DNA of 64,000 nt from Streptomyces hiroshimensis. GTDB taxonomy: Bacteria > Actinomycetota > Actinomycetes > Streptomycetales > Streptomycetaceae. Below, in pieces: positions 51,161 through 59,104 of the stretch (its first letter is position 1; every line of letters begins with the position of its first letter). The position numbers were made by a program, and so were the translations under genes. Under the pieces are notes generated by a model, which worked only from the letters and a program-made list of their open reading frames with translations, made no database searches and was not told the origin of the DNA. The DNA lies in contig NZ_BMUT01000021.1 of assembly GCF_014650335.1 (NCBI RefSeq), positions 36,034 to 100,033 on the forward strand. The letters are read 5' to 3'.

Positions 51161-52605
51161 GCCGGCTCCCGTGCCGTGTTGTGCGTACCGGCCTGCGAGT
51201 CGGCCCGGCTGACGGCGGCGACCGCCTGCGGGTCGAGGTCGAAGAGCTCTCGCAGCGCGTCGGCATAGCCGGCGCCGCCGGGGGTGGAGGCCAGCTCCTT
51301 GACGCGCACGGTCGGCGCGTGGAGGAGCTTGTCGACGACGCGGCGCACGGTCTGGGTGATCTCCGCGCGCTGCTTGTCGTCCAGGTCGGGCAGGCGGCCG
51401 TCGAGGCGGGCGATCTCGCTCGCGACGACGTCCGCGGCCATGGTGCGCAGGGCGACCACGGTGGGGGTGATGTGGGCGGCGCGCTGGGCGGCGCCGAAGG
51501 CGGCGACCTCGTCGGAGACGATGGCGCGCACGCGGTCGACGTCGGCGGCCATGGGCGCGTCGGCGGAGGCCTCGGCGAGCGACTCGATATCGACGAGCCG
51601 TGCGCCTTCCAGGCGGTGGACGGCGGCGTCGATGTCGCGCGGCATGGCGAGGTCGAGGAGGGCGAGGCGGACGCCGGTGCGGGCCGCGTCGCCGCACGCG
51701 GCGTCGAGGGCGCAGGCCGCGTCCGTACGACCGGCACCGGCACCGGCCTCGTCCGTACGGGATGCGAGCGCAGCGCGTATGGCCTCGGCCGTCAGCACGA
51801 CGCCCATGGCGCCGGTGCAGCTGACCACCACGTCCGCGAGCGCGAGCTCCTGCGGCACCGCGGCCATCTCCACGGCCGAGGCCGTGAAGCCTGCGGCGGA
51901 CCGGGCGCCCGGCTCGGTGAGGATCTCCACCAGGCGCTCGGCCCGCTCCAGCGTGCGGTTGGCGACGGCCACGTGGGCCACGCCCGCCCGCGCGAGCGTC
52001 GCCGCCGCGAGGGAGGACATGGATCCGGCGCCGATGACGAGGGCCCGCTTGCCGCCGGCCCAGTCGCCCAGCGGCACGCCGTCGGCCAGGCGCTCCAGGC
52101 CGAAGGTGACCAGGGACTGGCCCGCCCGGTCGATGCCGGTCTCGCTGTGGGCGCGCTTGCCGACCCGCAGGGCCTGCTGGAACAGGTCGTTCAGCAGCCG
52201 CCCGGCGGTGTGCAGCTCCTGGCCGAGGGCGAGGGCGTCCTTGATCTGGCCGAGGATCTGGCCCTCGCCGACGACCATCGAGTCCAGCCCGCAGGCCACC
52301 GAGAACAGGTGGTGGACGGCGCGGTCCTCGTAGTGCACATAGAGATACGGAGTGAGCTCCTCCAGCCCGACGCCCGAGTGCTGGGCGAGGAGCGTGGACA
52401 GCTCGGCCACACCGGCGTGGAACTTGTCCACGTCGGCGTAGAGCTCGATCCGGTTGCAGGTGGCGAGGACGGCCGCCTCGGTGGCGGGCTCCGCCGCGAG
52501 GGTGTCCTGCAGCAGCTTGGCCTGCGCCTCGCGCGCGAGGGCGGCGCGCTCCAGCACGCTCACCGGGGCGCTGCGGTGGCTCAGTCCGACGACGAGAAGG
52601 CTCAT
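51157..52605 (-). CDS. hemA: Glutamyl-tRNA reductase
   Basis: A 482-residue enzyme that reduces glutamyl-tRNA to glutamate-1-semialdehyde, the regulated first step of C5-pathway haem synthesis. The catalytic cysteine is Cys50 in VLATCNRIELY; VACGLDSMVVGEGQILGQIKDA and the NADPH motif VIGAGSMSSLAAATLARAGV are standard. An Ala/Gly/Asp-rich insert (about residues 283-310) is a lineage feature of the NADPH domain. ATG 52605 overlaps the rex stop in ATGA, so it is coupled to the redox sensor that probably controls it. Confidence 0.97.
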   Translation of the reverse strand: MSLLVVGLSHRSAPVSVLERAALAREAQAKLLQDTLAAEPATEAAVLATCNRIELYADVDKFHAGVAELSTLLAQHSGVGLEELTPYLYVHYEDRAVHHLFSVACGLDSMVVGEGQILGQIKDALALGQELHTAGRLLNDLFQQALRVGKRAHSETGIDRAGQSLVTFGLERLADGVPLGDWAGGKRALVIGAGSMSSLAAATLARAGVAHVAVANRTLERAERLVEILTEPGARSAAGFTASAVEMAAVPQELALADVVVSCTGAMGVVLTAEAIRAALASRTDEAGAGAGRTDAACALDAACGDAARTGVRLALLDLAMPRDIDAAVHRLEGARLVDIESLAEASADAPMAADVDRVRAIVSDEVAAFGAAQRAAHITPTVVALRTMAADVVASEIARLDGRLPDLDDKQRAEITQTVRRVVDKLLHAPTVRVKELASTPGGAGYADALRELFDLDPQAVAAVSRADSQAGTHNTAREPA

Positions 52606-53393
52606 GCCGGCATCACGGCGGGTACGTCCCCGTCCGGTCCCTTCCTGCCGCCTGCGGCACCCGCGCGCACGCCCGCGCCGGAGCGGGGCGGCGCCGTGGC
52701 GGCGGCGGTCTCCTGTGCGGGGGAGGTCTCCTCGCCGGCCTTGCGCTGCTCGTGGAAGGCGAGGATCTGCAGCTCGATCGACAGGTCGACCTTGCGCACG
52801 TCCACGCCCTCGGGCACGGAGAGGACGGTGGGCGCGAAGTTGAGGATCGAGGTGACCCCGGCGGCCACGAGCCGGTCGCAGACCTGCTGGGCGGCGCCGG
52901 CCGGGGTGGCGATGACACCGATGGAGACGTCGTTGTCGGTGATGATCGATTCGAGCTCGTCGGTGTGGCGCACGGGCAGCCCGGCGACCGGCTTGCCGGC
53001 CATGGCGGGGTCGGCGTCGATCAGGGCCGCGACGCGGAAGCCGCGGGAGGCGAAGCCGCCGTAGTTGGCGAGGGCCGCGCCGAGGTTTCCGATGCCGACG
53101 ATGACGACCGGCCAGTCCTGGGTCAGGCCGAGCTCACGGGAGATCTGGTAGACGAGGTACTCGACGTCGTAGCCGACCCCGCGGGTGCCGTAGGAGCCGA
53201 GGTAGCTGAAGTCCTTGCGCAGCTTGGCGGAGTTGACGCCCGCCGCGGCCGCGAGCTCCTCGGAGGAGACCGTGGGCACCGAGCGCTCGGAGAGCGCGGT
53301 GAGTGCACGCAGGTACAGCGGAAGCCGGGCGACGGTGGCCTCGGGAATTCCTCGGCTTCGGGTCGCCGGTCGGTGAGTTCGGCCAGTTGCCAC
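52602..53393 (-). CDS. rex: Redox-sensing transcriptional repressor Rex
   Basis: A 263-residue repressor that senses the NADH/NAD+ ratio. The winged helix (about residues 20-85) contains SSEELAAAAGVNSAKLRKDFSYLGSYGTRGVGY; the Rossmann NADH site is VVIVGIGNLGAALANYGGF (GIGNLG at 100-105). It releases DNA when NADH is high, turning on respiratory genes. GTG 53393 has AGGAG 4 bases before it. It heads the rex-hemA-hemC-hemD-hemB operon, and a one-mismatch Rex operator overlaps its own promoter, so autoregulation and redox control of haem synthesis are expected. Long low-complexity C-terminal tail. Confidence 0.97.
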   Translation of the reverse strand: MATGRTHRPATRSRGIPEATVARLPLYLRALTALSERSVPTVSSEELAAAAGVNSAKLRKDFSYLGSYGTRGVGYDVEYLVYQISRELGLTQDWPVVIVGIGNLGAALANYGGFASRGFRVAALIDADPAMAGKPVAGLPVRHTDELESIITDNDVSIGVIATPAGAAQQVCDRLVAAGVTSILNFAPTVLSVPEGVDVRKVDLSIELQILAFHEQRKAGEETSPAQETAAATAPPRSGAGVRAGAAGGRKGPDGDVPAVMPA

Positions 53394-53835
53394 GGTGCTC
53401 CTGCGGGTAGAGCGGGGCTGCGGGCGGCGCCTCGTCCCAGGACCGCCCCGTCGAACGCAGGCTATGCCTTTGTGAACGCGTGCACAAAGATGGTGTCCGT
53501 TTTGCCCGGTCAAAGTGACCGGGGTCACGCGGCCTTTCGGCCCTCTCCGGGAACCATTCGGCCCCTTCCGGAGACGACGGGCTGCACTGCCACAGCAGCC
53601 ACACCTGTCACACGCGACCCAGGGGAGCGTCGACGGGGACACGGGCGCTCACTCCTGACCTTCGATACCCCCGGACACCAACAAATCGCCACATGATGGT
53701 AGTCGACTCAGGCACCCATCCAGCACGTTTGAGCGAGCGGGGAGCACGTCATTGCATACGGGTGCACGCGGGCGCGCACGGAAGCGCACCGGCGGCGGGC
53801 ACGCAGGCGCACCGGCGGCGGGCACAGCGGGCACA
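53394..53835. other. Divergent region between rex and the glutaredoxin gene
   Basis: About 440 bases holding the rex promoter and operator. GCGCACCGGCGGCGGGCAC is duplicated with a 23-base period at 53784 and 53807, just upstream of the glutaredoxin gene. No supported coding frame. Confidence 0.5.
53459..53487 (-). promoter_or_regulatory. rex-hem promoter with Rex operator (ROP)
   Basis: TTGTGAACGCGTGCACAA (53470-53487) matches the Rex consensus TTGTGAA-N4-TTCACAA with one mismatch. On the minus strand it overlaps a -35 hexamer TTGTGC (53487-53482), followed after 17 bases by a -10 TAGCCT (53464-53459). Binding by Rex would block RNA polymerase. Confidence 0.85.
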
Positions 53836-53844
53836 ATGGCGGAC

Positions 53845-54123
53845 ATGTCCCCCCTGCTGCGCCGCCGCACCCCCAAGAACCCCGCCGACAGCACGGTCAC
53901 CCTGATCGGCAAGCCCGGCTGCCACCTGTGCGATGCCGCCGAGACCGTGATCGCCGAGGTCTGCGGCGAACTCGGCGCCCGCTGGGAGAAGAAGGACATC
54001 ACCCAGGACGAGGAGCTCCACCGCAAGTACTGGGAGCAGATCCCGGTGATCCTCGTCGACGGCGCGCAGCACGACTTCTGGCGCGTGAACCCCGACCGGC
54101 TGCGCAAGGCCCTGACGGGCTGA
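53845..54123 (+). CDS. Glutaredoxin-family protein
   Basis: A 92-residue thioredoxin-fold protein with the redox motif in TLIGKPGCHLCDAAE (CHLC, Cys26 and Cys29 from this start) and the cis-Pro in IPVILVDGAQHDFWRVN. It matches the glutaredoxin-like / DUF836 type found beside rex-hem genes. Two starts are possible: ATG 53836 (three residues longer) and ATG 53845. I prefer 53845 because a CACAAT -10-like box ends 7 bases before it, consistent with a leaderless mRNA, and no ribosome site is present for either. Its redox partner is unknown; Streptomyces uses mycothiol instead of glutathione. Confidence 0.85.
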   Translation: MSPLLRRRTPKNPADSTVTLIGKPGCHLCDAAETVIAEVCGELGARWEKKDITQDEELHRKYWEQIPVILVDGAQHDFWRVNPDRLRKALTG

Positions 54124-54264
54124 CCTCTCCCCGCCCTCTCCCCCGCACTCTCCCCACCCTCGCGCACGCCGACCCGCCGGGCGTAACCGGAGCGTCAAGG
54201 TAAGTTCACGCCCCGGAATCATCCCGACTCCGGTTACCCCGAACAAACTGGCTATGCTCGGGCC

Positions 54265-55203
54265 ATGGCCGCACTGGGATGGATCACTCCGCGCAGGCGC
54301 TCTGCCACGGCACGCAGCGTGCTGGCAGGCGAGGCCGCGGCGGAGGCAGCCCGTAAAAACGCTCAGGAGAGCGCTGCCGAGAGCGCGGAGGGCATCGCGC
54401 AGCAGCCGTCCGAGCCGGACTTCCCCGTCGTCGGCGACGTACACGCCGCCGCCTTCTTCGACCTCGACAACACGGTCATGCAGGGCGCCTCCCTCTTCCA
54501 CTTCGGCCGCGGGCTGTACAAGCGGCGGTTCTTCCAGAAGCGCGAGCTCGCCCGCTTCGCCTGGCAGCAGGTGTGGTTCCGGCTGGCCGGCGAGGACGCC
54601 GAGCACATGCAGGACGCGCGCGACAGCGCCCTGTCCATCGTCAAGGGCCACCGCGTCTCCGAGCTGATGACCATCGGCGAGGAGATCTACGACGAGTACA
54701 TGGCCGAGCGGATCTGGCCCGGCACCCGGGCCCTCGCCCAGGCCCACCTCGACGCCGGGCAGAAGGTGTGGCTCGTGACCGCCGCGCCCGTCGAGGCCGC
54801 GACGATCATCGCCCGCCGCCTCGGGCTGACCGGCGCGCTCGGCACCGTCGCCGAGTCGATCGGCGGCGTCTACACCGGCAAGCTCGTCGGCGAGCCGCTG
54901 CACGGCCCGGCCAAGGCCGAGGCCGTCCGCGCCCTGGCCGCGGCCGAGGGGCTCGACCTCTCGCGCTGCGCCGCCTACAGCGACTCGGCCAACGACATCC
55001 CGATGCTCTCGCTCGTGGGCCACCCCTACGCCGTCAACCCCGACGCCCGGCTGCGCAAGCACGCCCGCGAGCGCGGATGGCGGCTGCGCGACTACCGTAC
55101 GGGCCGCAAGGCGGCCAAGGTCGGCATCCCGGCGGCGGCCGGCGTGGGCGCCCTGGCGGGCGGCGCGGCCGCGGCCGTCGCCCTGCACCGGCGCCGGCGC
55201 TGA
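54265..55203 (+). CDS. HAD-superfamily IB hydrolase (SerB-like phosphatase), probably membrane-associated
   Basis: A 312-residue HAD phosphatase. Motif I is AAFFDLDNTVMQGAS (Asp66 nucleophile, Asp68), motif II is in WLVTAAP, and the late motif is AYSDSANDIPMLSLVG. Helical cap residues lie between. A Gly/Ala-rich helix near the C-terminus (about 286-307) followed by HRRRR could anchor it to the membrane. Substrate unknown; phosphoserine and lipid-phosphate-like substrates occur in this class. A TATGCT -10-like box ends 6 bases before the ATG, suggesting a leaderless transcript. It lies between glutaredoxin and bldN on the same strand. Confidence 0.9.
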   Translation: MAALGWITPRRRSATARSVLAGEAAAEAARKNAQESAAESAEGIAQQPSEPDFPVVGDVHAAAFFDLDNTVMQGASLFHFGRGLYKRRFFQKRELARFAWQQVWFRLAGEDAEHMQDARDSALSIVKGHRVSELMTIGEEIYDEYMAERIWPGTRALAQAHLDAGQKVWLVTAAPVEAATIIARRLGLTGALGTVAESIGGVYTGKLVGEPLHGPAKAEAVRALAAAEGLDLSRCAAYSDSANDIPMLSLVGHPYAVNPDARLRKHARERGWRLRDYRTGRKAAKVGIPAAAGVGALAGGAAAAVALHRRRR

Positions 55204-55713
55204 CGCAGCCCCACAGTCCCGCAGACACCGACACAGACACCGAACAGACACCGGACGCAGACGCACCCGGCTCCCCGCCCCGGCCCGCCCCTAGCGGCTC
55301 CGGGGCGGCTTCACACGGCGGCGCGCCGTACGACGCCGCTCACTTCGGGCCACTACGCCGCGCTGCCGCCACAAAGGTTCGGCAACAGTGCGTAGCCGGG
55401 CGTCACTCTCAGGCAATCCTGTCTTCATACCCTCACATCCTCCTCCTCAGTCCTTCCGCGTCCGGATTGCCACAACACGCCGCCCATTCGGCCACACCAT
55501 GACCAAATCTGTTCAACCTCCTTTCATAGTTCGATATTTGATCGATCCCGAACCGGTAAGAGATCGAACGGAAACGATGATTTGAGCAACTCGGTGTAGT
55601 GCTGCCTGTACGAAGCGTTATTCTCCTCAGACGCAAACCGGTACCCCCTTGTCCCTACGACGAGTGAACGGTTCCGTACTGCACGTGATGGAAGCTCTGC
55701 CTCTGGGAGTCCC
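55204..55713. other. Long upstream region of bldN, locally AT-rich
   Basis: About 510 bases. From about 55490 to 55640 the sequence is much less GC-rich than the chromosome. It contains an inverted repeat GTTCGAT (55529-55535) / ATCGAAC (55563-55569), with GATCGAT between. CTAC-GACGA-GTGA at 55655-55667 is close to the BldD core TNAC-N5-GTNA. No coding frame is convincing. Such a long control region fits a developmental gene with several regulators. Confidence 0.6.
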
Positions 55714-56550
55714 GTGTACCCACACGTCGGGGTTGACGCCTCGGGCCTGGCTACGCTTCGCGCAACGGTCCTCGACCGCCTGCGCGGCTTCGTCCCCACC
55801 GCGTACGCCGTCCCCGCCCTCGCCACGCTCGCCCCTGCCGCAGGAGGCGGCCGCGCCGGTCATGCCGGCCCCTGCTACGCCCTCGCCGAGAGCGGCGCGG
55901 CGGTCGGCAGACGTGCCGCCCGCCGGGGCGGTGCGGCCACCGCGCCGTCCGCCGCGCCCTCCGGCTCCGCCACGTCAACGCGCCGTCCCAGCGCGGACAG
56001 CGACAGCGCCCGCATGCTCGACCTCGTCGAGCGCGCCCAGGCCGGGGAGGCCGAAGCCTTCGGCCGCCTCTACGACCAGTACGCCGATACGGTCTACCGC
56101 TATATCTACTACCGGGTAGGCGGCCGGGCCACCGCGGAGGACCTCACCAGTGAGACGTTCCTGCGCGCCCTGCGCCGCATCGGCACCTTCACCTGGCAGG
56201 GCCGCGACTTCGGCGCCTGGCTCGTGACGATCGCCCGCAATCTGGTCGCCGACCACTTCAAGTCGTCAAGGTTCCGGCTCGAAGTGACCACCGGCGAGAT
56301 GCTCGACGCCAATGAGGTCGAGCGCAGCCCGGAGGACTCCGTCCTCGAGTCCCTGTCCAACGCCGCGCTGCTGGAGGCGGTGCGCAAGCTCAACCCCCAG
56401 CAGCAGGAGTGCGTCACCCTGCGCTTCCTGCAGGGCCTCTCGGTCGCCGAGACCGCCCGCGTCATGGGCAAGAACGAGGGCGCCATCAAGACCCTTCAGT
56501 ACCGCGCGGTCCGCACCCTGGCCCGCCTCCTTCCCGAGGACGCGCGTTAA
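55714..56550 (+). CDS. bldN: ECF sigma factor BldN (pro-form)
   Basis: A 278-residue ECF sigma factor needed for aerial growth in Streptomyces, where it drives bldM, chaplin and rodlin genes. Region 2 (AFGRLYDQYADTVYRYIYYRVGGRATAEDLTSETFLRALRRI, in part) and region 4 (ECVTLRFLQGLSVAETARVMGKNEGAIKTLQYRAVRTL, in part) are both complete. An N-terminal extension of about 95 residues, starting MYPHVGVDASGLATLRATVL, matches the pro-sequence known to be removed from BldN. GTG 55714 is chosen because GGGAG lies 4 bases upstream and the pro-sequence begins there. Followed by rsbN on the same strand after 205 bases. Confidence 0.95.
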   Translation: MYPHVGVDASGLATLRATVLDRLRGFVPTAYAVPALATLAPAAGGGRAGHAGPCYALAESGAAVGRRAARRGGAATAPSAAPSGSATSTRRPSADSDSARMLDLVERAQAGEAEAFGRLYDQYADTVYRYIYYRVGGRATAEDLTSETFLRALRRIGTFTWQGRDFGAWLVTIARNLVADHFKSSRFRLEVTTGEMLDANEVERSPEDSVLESLSNAALLEAVRKLNPQQQECVTLRFLQGLSVAETARVMGKNEGAIKTLQYRAVRTLARLLPEDAR

Positions 56551-56595
56551 CCATGCGCGCCCGTTCACTCACCAGCGGTCACATCGTCCAGTGCG

Positions 56596-56624
56596 CGTAA
56601 CCCGGCTGGCGCGCCAGTCGTTGT
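56596..56624 (+). promoter_or_regulatory. BldN-type promoter of rsbN
   Basis: CGTAAC (56596-56601), a 17-base spacer and CGTTGT (56619-56624) closely match the published BldN promoter consensus, CGTAAC and CGTTGA. Transcription would start near 56631, giving rsbN its own BldN-dependent promoter and a feedback loop. Confidence 0.75.
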
Positions 56625-56755
56625 GCGGGTTGCAGACTCCCTGCGGTCACGCCATGCCCGCAGCCACTCACTCGATCGAGTGGATGCTCATCACGGCGTG
56701 CAACCCTCCAGGTGTTCAGAGGAGTCGACCGTCATGACGAGAGGAGGTGCCGCCT

Positions 56756-57958
56756 GTGATCGCGAACGTATCGGCGCACCGGCGGGCGAACGCCTTCGCC
56801 CGGTCCCTGGAGCAGCAGGAAGTCCAGGACGCGGCGGCCACACAGCCCGATCCGCCGGCCGAAGGCGCCGAGCAGGGCAGGCTGCTGACCCTGACGGGCC
56901 GGCTCGGTGAGCTGCCCCGCCCCGGGCTCGACCCGGAGACCAAGACCGTGCAGCGGGCGCAGCTCATCGCTGCCATGGAGACCCAGTTCGCCGGGGGTGA
57001 CTCCGCCGCCGCCCCCGAGCCGAAGGCCCGCCGGTCCGGCCGCGGCGCCCACCGCGCCCTGGGCCGGCTCCGGCCGCGCTCCCGCTGGTCGAAGGGGCTC
57101 GCCGCGGGCGGCCTGACCGTGGGCGTGGCAGCGGGCGCGTTCGGCGGCGTGGCGGCCGCCAGTTCCAATGCCCTGCCCGGCGATTCGCTCTATCCGCTCA
57201 AGCGCGGCATGGAGGATCTCCGCCTCGGCATGGCCGACGACGACTCCGACCGCGGCGGCCTGCTCCTCGACCGGGCCTCCACGCGCCTGCAGGAGGCCCG
57301 CCGCCTGATGGAGCGCGGCAAGCTGGGCGGCAGTCTGGACCACGAGGTCCTGGGCGAGATCCGCAAGACCCTCTCGGGCATGCGCCAGGACGCCTCCGAG
57401 GGCCACCGCCTGCTGCACACCGCCTACAAGCGCGACCGCTCGCTCGGCCCCATCCAGCGCCTCTCCAGCTTCGCCTCCTCGCACCGCGAGAGCTGGAGCC
57501 AGCTGCGCGAGAAGCTCCCGGTCCAACTGGCCGACGTGGGCGCCGAAGTGAGCTCGGTCCTCTCCGCCATAGACGATGAGGTCGAGCCGCTGCAGTCCCT
57601 GCTGCCCGCCCACCACGGCAAGCACGGCTCGTCCGTCCGGCCGGAGACCTCCGCGCCCGGCACGTCCGGCCGCGCGGGCCACTCCACGCCCAAGCCGTCG
57701 GCCTCGTCCAGCAGCGAGGGCAAGCACGCCGGCGGCGGCCGCCCGCACTCGGCGGCCCCCGGCGGCCATGAGGAGCACGAGGGCCTCCTCGGCGGTACGG
57801 GGCTGCTGAAGCCCCCTTCGGCGCCCGGCAGCGCCAGCCCGGACGGCACGCAGCGCGGCAAGGACAGCAAGCCGGCCAAGCAGCCGAGCATCACGATCCC
57901 GCCGGTCCTCCCGGACATCCTCCCGGGGCTGGGGATCCACGGCGACGATCCGAAGTAG
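56756..57958 (+). CDS. rsbN: Anti-sigma factor RsbN (membrane-bound inhibitor of BldN)
   Basis: A 400-residue single-pass membrane protein. The cytoplasmic N-terminus (about residues 1-113) begins VIANVSAHRRANAFARSLEQ and should bind BldN. One membrane helix (about 114-135, GGLTVGVAAGAFGGVAAASS) follows. The outside part has a conserved SLYPLKRGMEDLRLGM segment of the DUF5667 type and a Ser/Pro/Gly-rich tail. GTG 56756 is preferred to GTG 56747 because GAGGAGG then sits 8 bases upstream. Position directly after bldN and the BldN-type promoter before it support the assignment. Confidence 0.93.
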   Translation: MIANVSAHRRANAFARSLEQQEVQDAAATQPDPPAEGAEQGRLLTLTGRLGELPRPGLDPETKTVQRAQLIAAMETQFAGGDSAAAPEPKARRSGRGAHRALGRLRPRSRWSKGLAAGGLTVGVAAGAFGGVAAASSNALPGDSLYPLKRGMEDLRLGMADDDSDRGGLLLDRASTRLQEARRLMERGKLGGSLDHEVLGEIRKTLSGMRQDASEGHRLLHTAYKRDRSLGPIQRLSSFASSHRESWSQLREKLPVQLADVGAEVSSVLSAIDDEVEPLQSLLPAHHGKHGSSVRPETSAPGTSGRAGHSTPKPSASSSSEGKHAGGGRPHSAAPGGHEEHEGLLGGTGLLKPPSAPGSASPDGTQRGKDSKPAKQPSITIPPVLPDILPGLGIHGDDPK

Positions 57959-57969
57959 CGCGAGGCGGT

Positions 57970-58005
57970 CGGCGGTCGGTGTTCTTAAAAGAACACCGAC
58001 CGCCG
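57970..58005. terminator. Bidirectional terminator between rsbN and the acyltransferase gene
   Basis: Perfect 17-bp arms (57970-57986 and 57989-58005) with only AA between, between converging genes. The right arm resembles the 3' end of the acyltransferase gene at 58039-58059. Confidence 0.8.
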
Positions 58006-58034
58006 TTGCCGTGCCGGGCCCACCCGTGGGCCGG

Positions 58035-59090
58035 TCAGAAGAACACGGATCGCCGCTGCACGAGCAGCTTGTACAAGGTGTGCTGAATCGTTTCTCGTAC
58101 CTGATCGGTCAGGTTGAACATCAGCATCGGGTCGTCCGCGGCCTCCGCCGGATACCCGTCCGTCGGAATCGGCTCCCCGAACTGGATCGTCCACTTCGTC
58201 GGCAGCGGCACCAGCCCCAGCGGCCCCAGCCAGGGGAACGCGGGCGTCAGCGGGAAGTACGGAATCCCCAGCAGCCGCGCGGCCGTCCTGGAGTTGCCGA
58301 GCATCGGATAGATCTCCTCGGCCCCCACGATCGAGCACGGCACGATCGGAGCCCCGGCACGCAGTGCCGTCGACACAAAGCCGCCCCGGCCGAACCGCTG
58401 GAGCTTGTACCGCTCCGAGAACGGCTTCCCGATCCCCTTGAACCCCTCCGGCATCACGCCGACCACCTCGCCCCGCTCCAGGAGCTGCTGCGCATCCTCC
58501 GCGCAGGCGAGGGTGTGCCCGAGCTTCCGGGAGATCTCGTTGACGCCCGGCAGCATGAAGACCAGGTCCGCGGCGAGCATCCGGATGTGCCGTTCGGCCG
58601 GGTGGTGGTCGTGCACCGCGACCTGCAGCATCAGCCCGTCCACCGGGAGCGTCCCGGAGTGGTTGGCGACGACCAGGGCCGCACCCTTCTCCGGGATGTT
58701 CTCGATGCCCTTCACCTCGACCCGGAAGTACTTCTCGTAGAAGGGCCGCAGCGCGGACATCAGGACCTGGTCGGTCAGCTCCTCGTCGTAGCCGAACTCG
58801 TCGACCTCGTACTCGCCGGTGATCCGCCGCCGCAGAAAGCTCAGCCCGTGCGCCAGCCTCCGGTCCCAGCCGCCCTCCTGCGCGGCCTCGGGCTCCCGCA
58901 CCCGGGCGCTGCCGTCCGCGGCCGGCGACTGTTCGGGCGCGGCCGCCGCGGCCTGGTCCAGGTCCCGCTGCGGCGGCACGGGGGCGAGGGACGACACCCG
59001 GCCCGTGCGGGCCCGCCCCGTCCGCTTGCCCTTGCCGCGCTTGGACCGCGGCTCCTCGCCGCCGAACGGGATGACCTTCGCGTCCGCCAT
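58035..59090 (-). CDS. Lysophospholipid acyltransferase-family protein (PlsC-like)
   Basis: A 351-residue acyltransferase. A basic, low-complexity N-terminus (about 80 residues) precedes a PlsC-type domain with VVANHSGTLPVDGLMLQ (His144 to Asp151, so HX6D spacing instead of the usual HX4D), EGFKGIGKPFSERYKLQRFGRGGF and PIVPCSIVGAEEIYP. The variant spacing occurs in a mycobacterial/streptomycete subgroup. Substrate unknown; a lysophospholipid or related lipid acceptor is likely. ATG 59090 has GAGGAG 10 or so bases upstream. It follows the epimerase gene by 14 bases, so the two form an operon. Confidence 0.9.
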   Translation of the reverse strand: MADAKVIPFGGEEPRSKRGKGKRTGRARTGRVSSLAPVPPQRDLDQAAAAAPEQSPAADGSARVREPEAAQEGGWDRRLAHGLSFLRRRITGEYEVDEFGYDEELTDQVLMSALRPFYEKYFRVEVKGIENIPEKGAALVVANHSGTLPVDGLMLQVAVHDHHPAERHIRMLAADLVFMLPGVNEISRKLGHTLACAEDAQQLLERGEVVGVMPEGFKGIGKPFSERYKLQRFGRGGFVSTALRAGAPIVPCSIVGAEEIYPMLGNSRTAARLLGIPYFPLTPAFPWLGPLGLVPLPTKWTIQFGEPIPTDGYPAEAADDPMLMFNLTDQVRETIQHTLYKLLVQRRSVFF

Positions 59091-59104
59091 GGTGGGTGCG
59101 CTCC

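Noticed and set aside
54181..54210. Second BldN-type promoter (CGTAAC at 54182)
   Set aside because: No CGTTGA-like -10 hexamer at 16-17 bases; only the -35 half matches.
55388..55585. 65-codon frame upstream of bldN
   Set aside because: Crosses the AT-rich control region with non-coding codon composition and no ribosome site.
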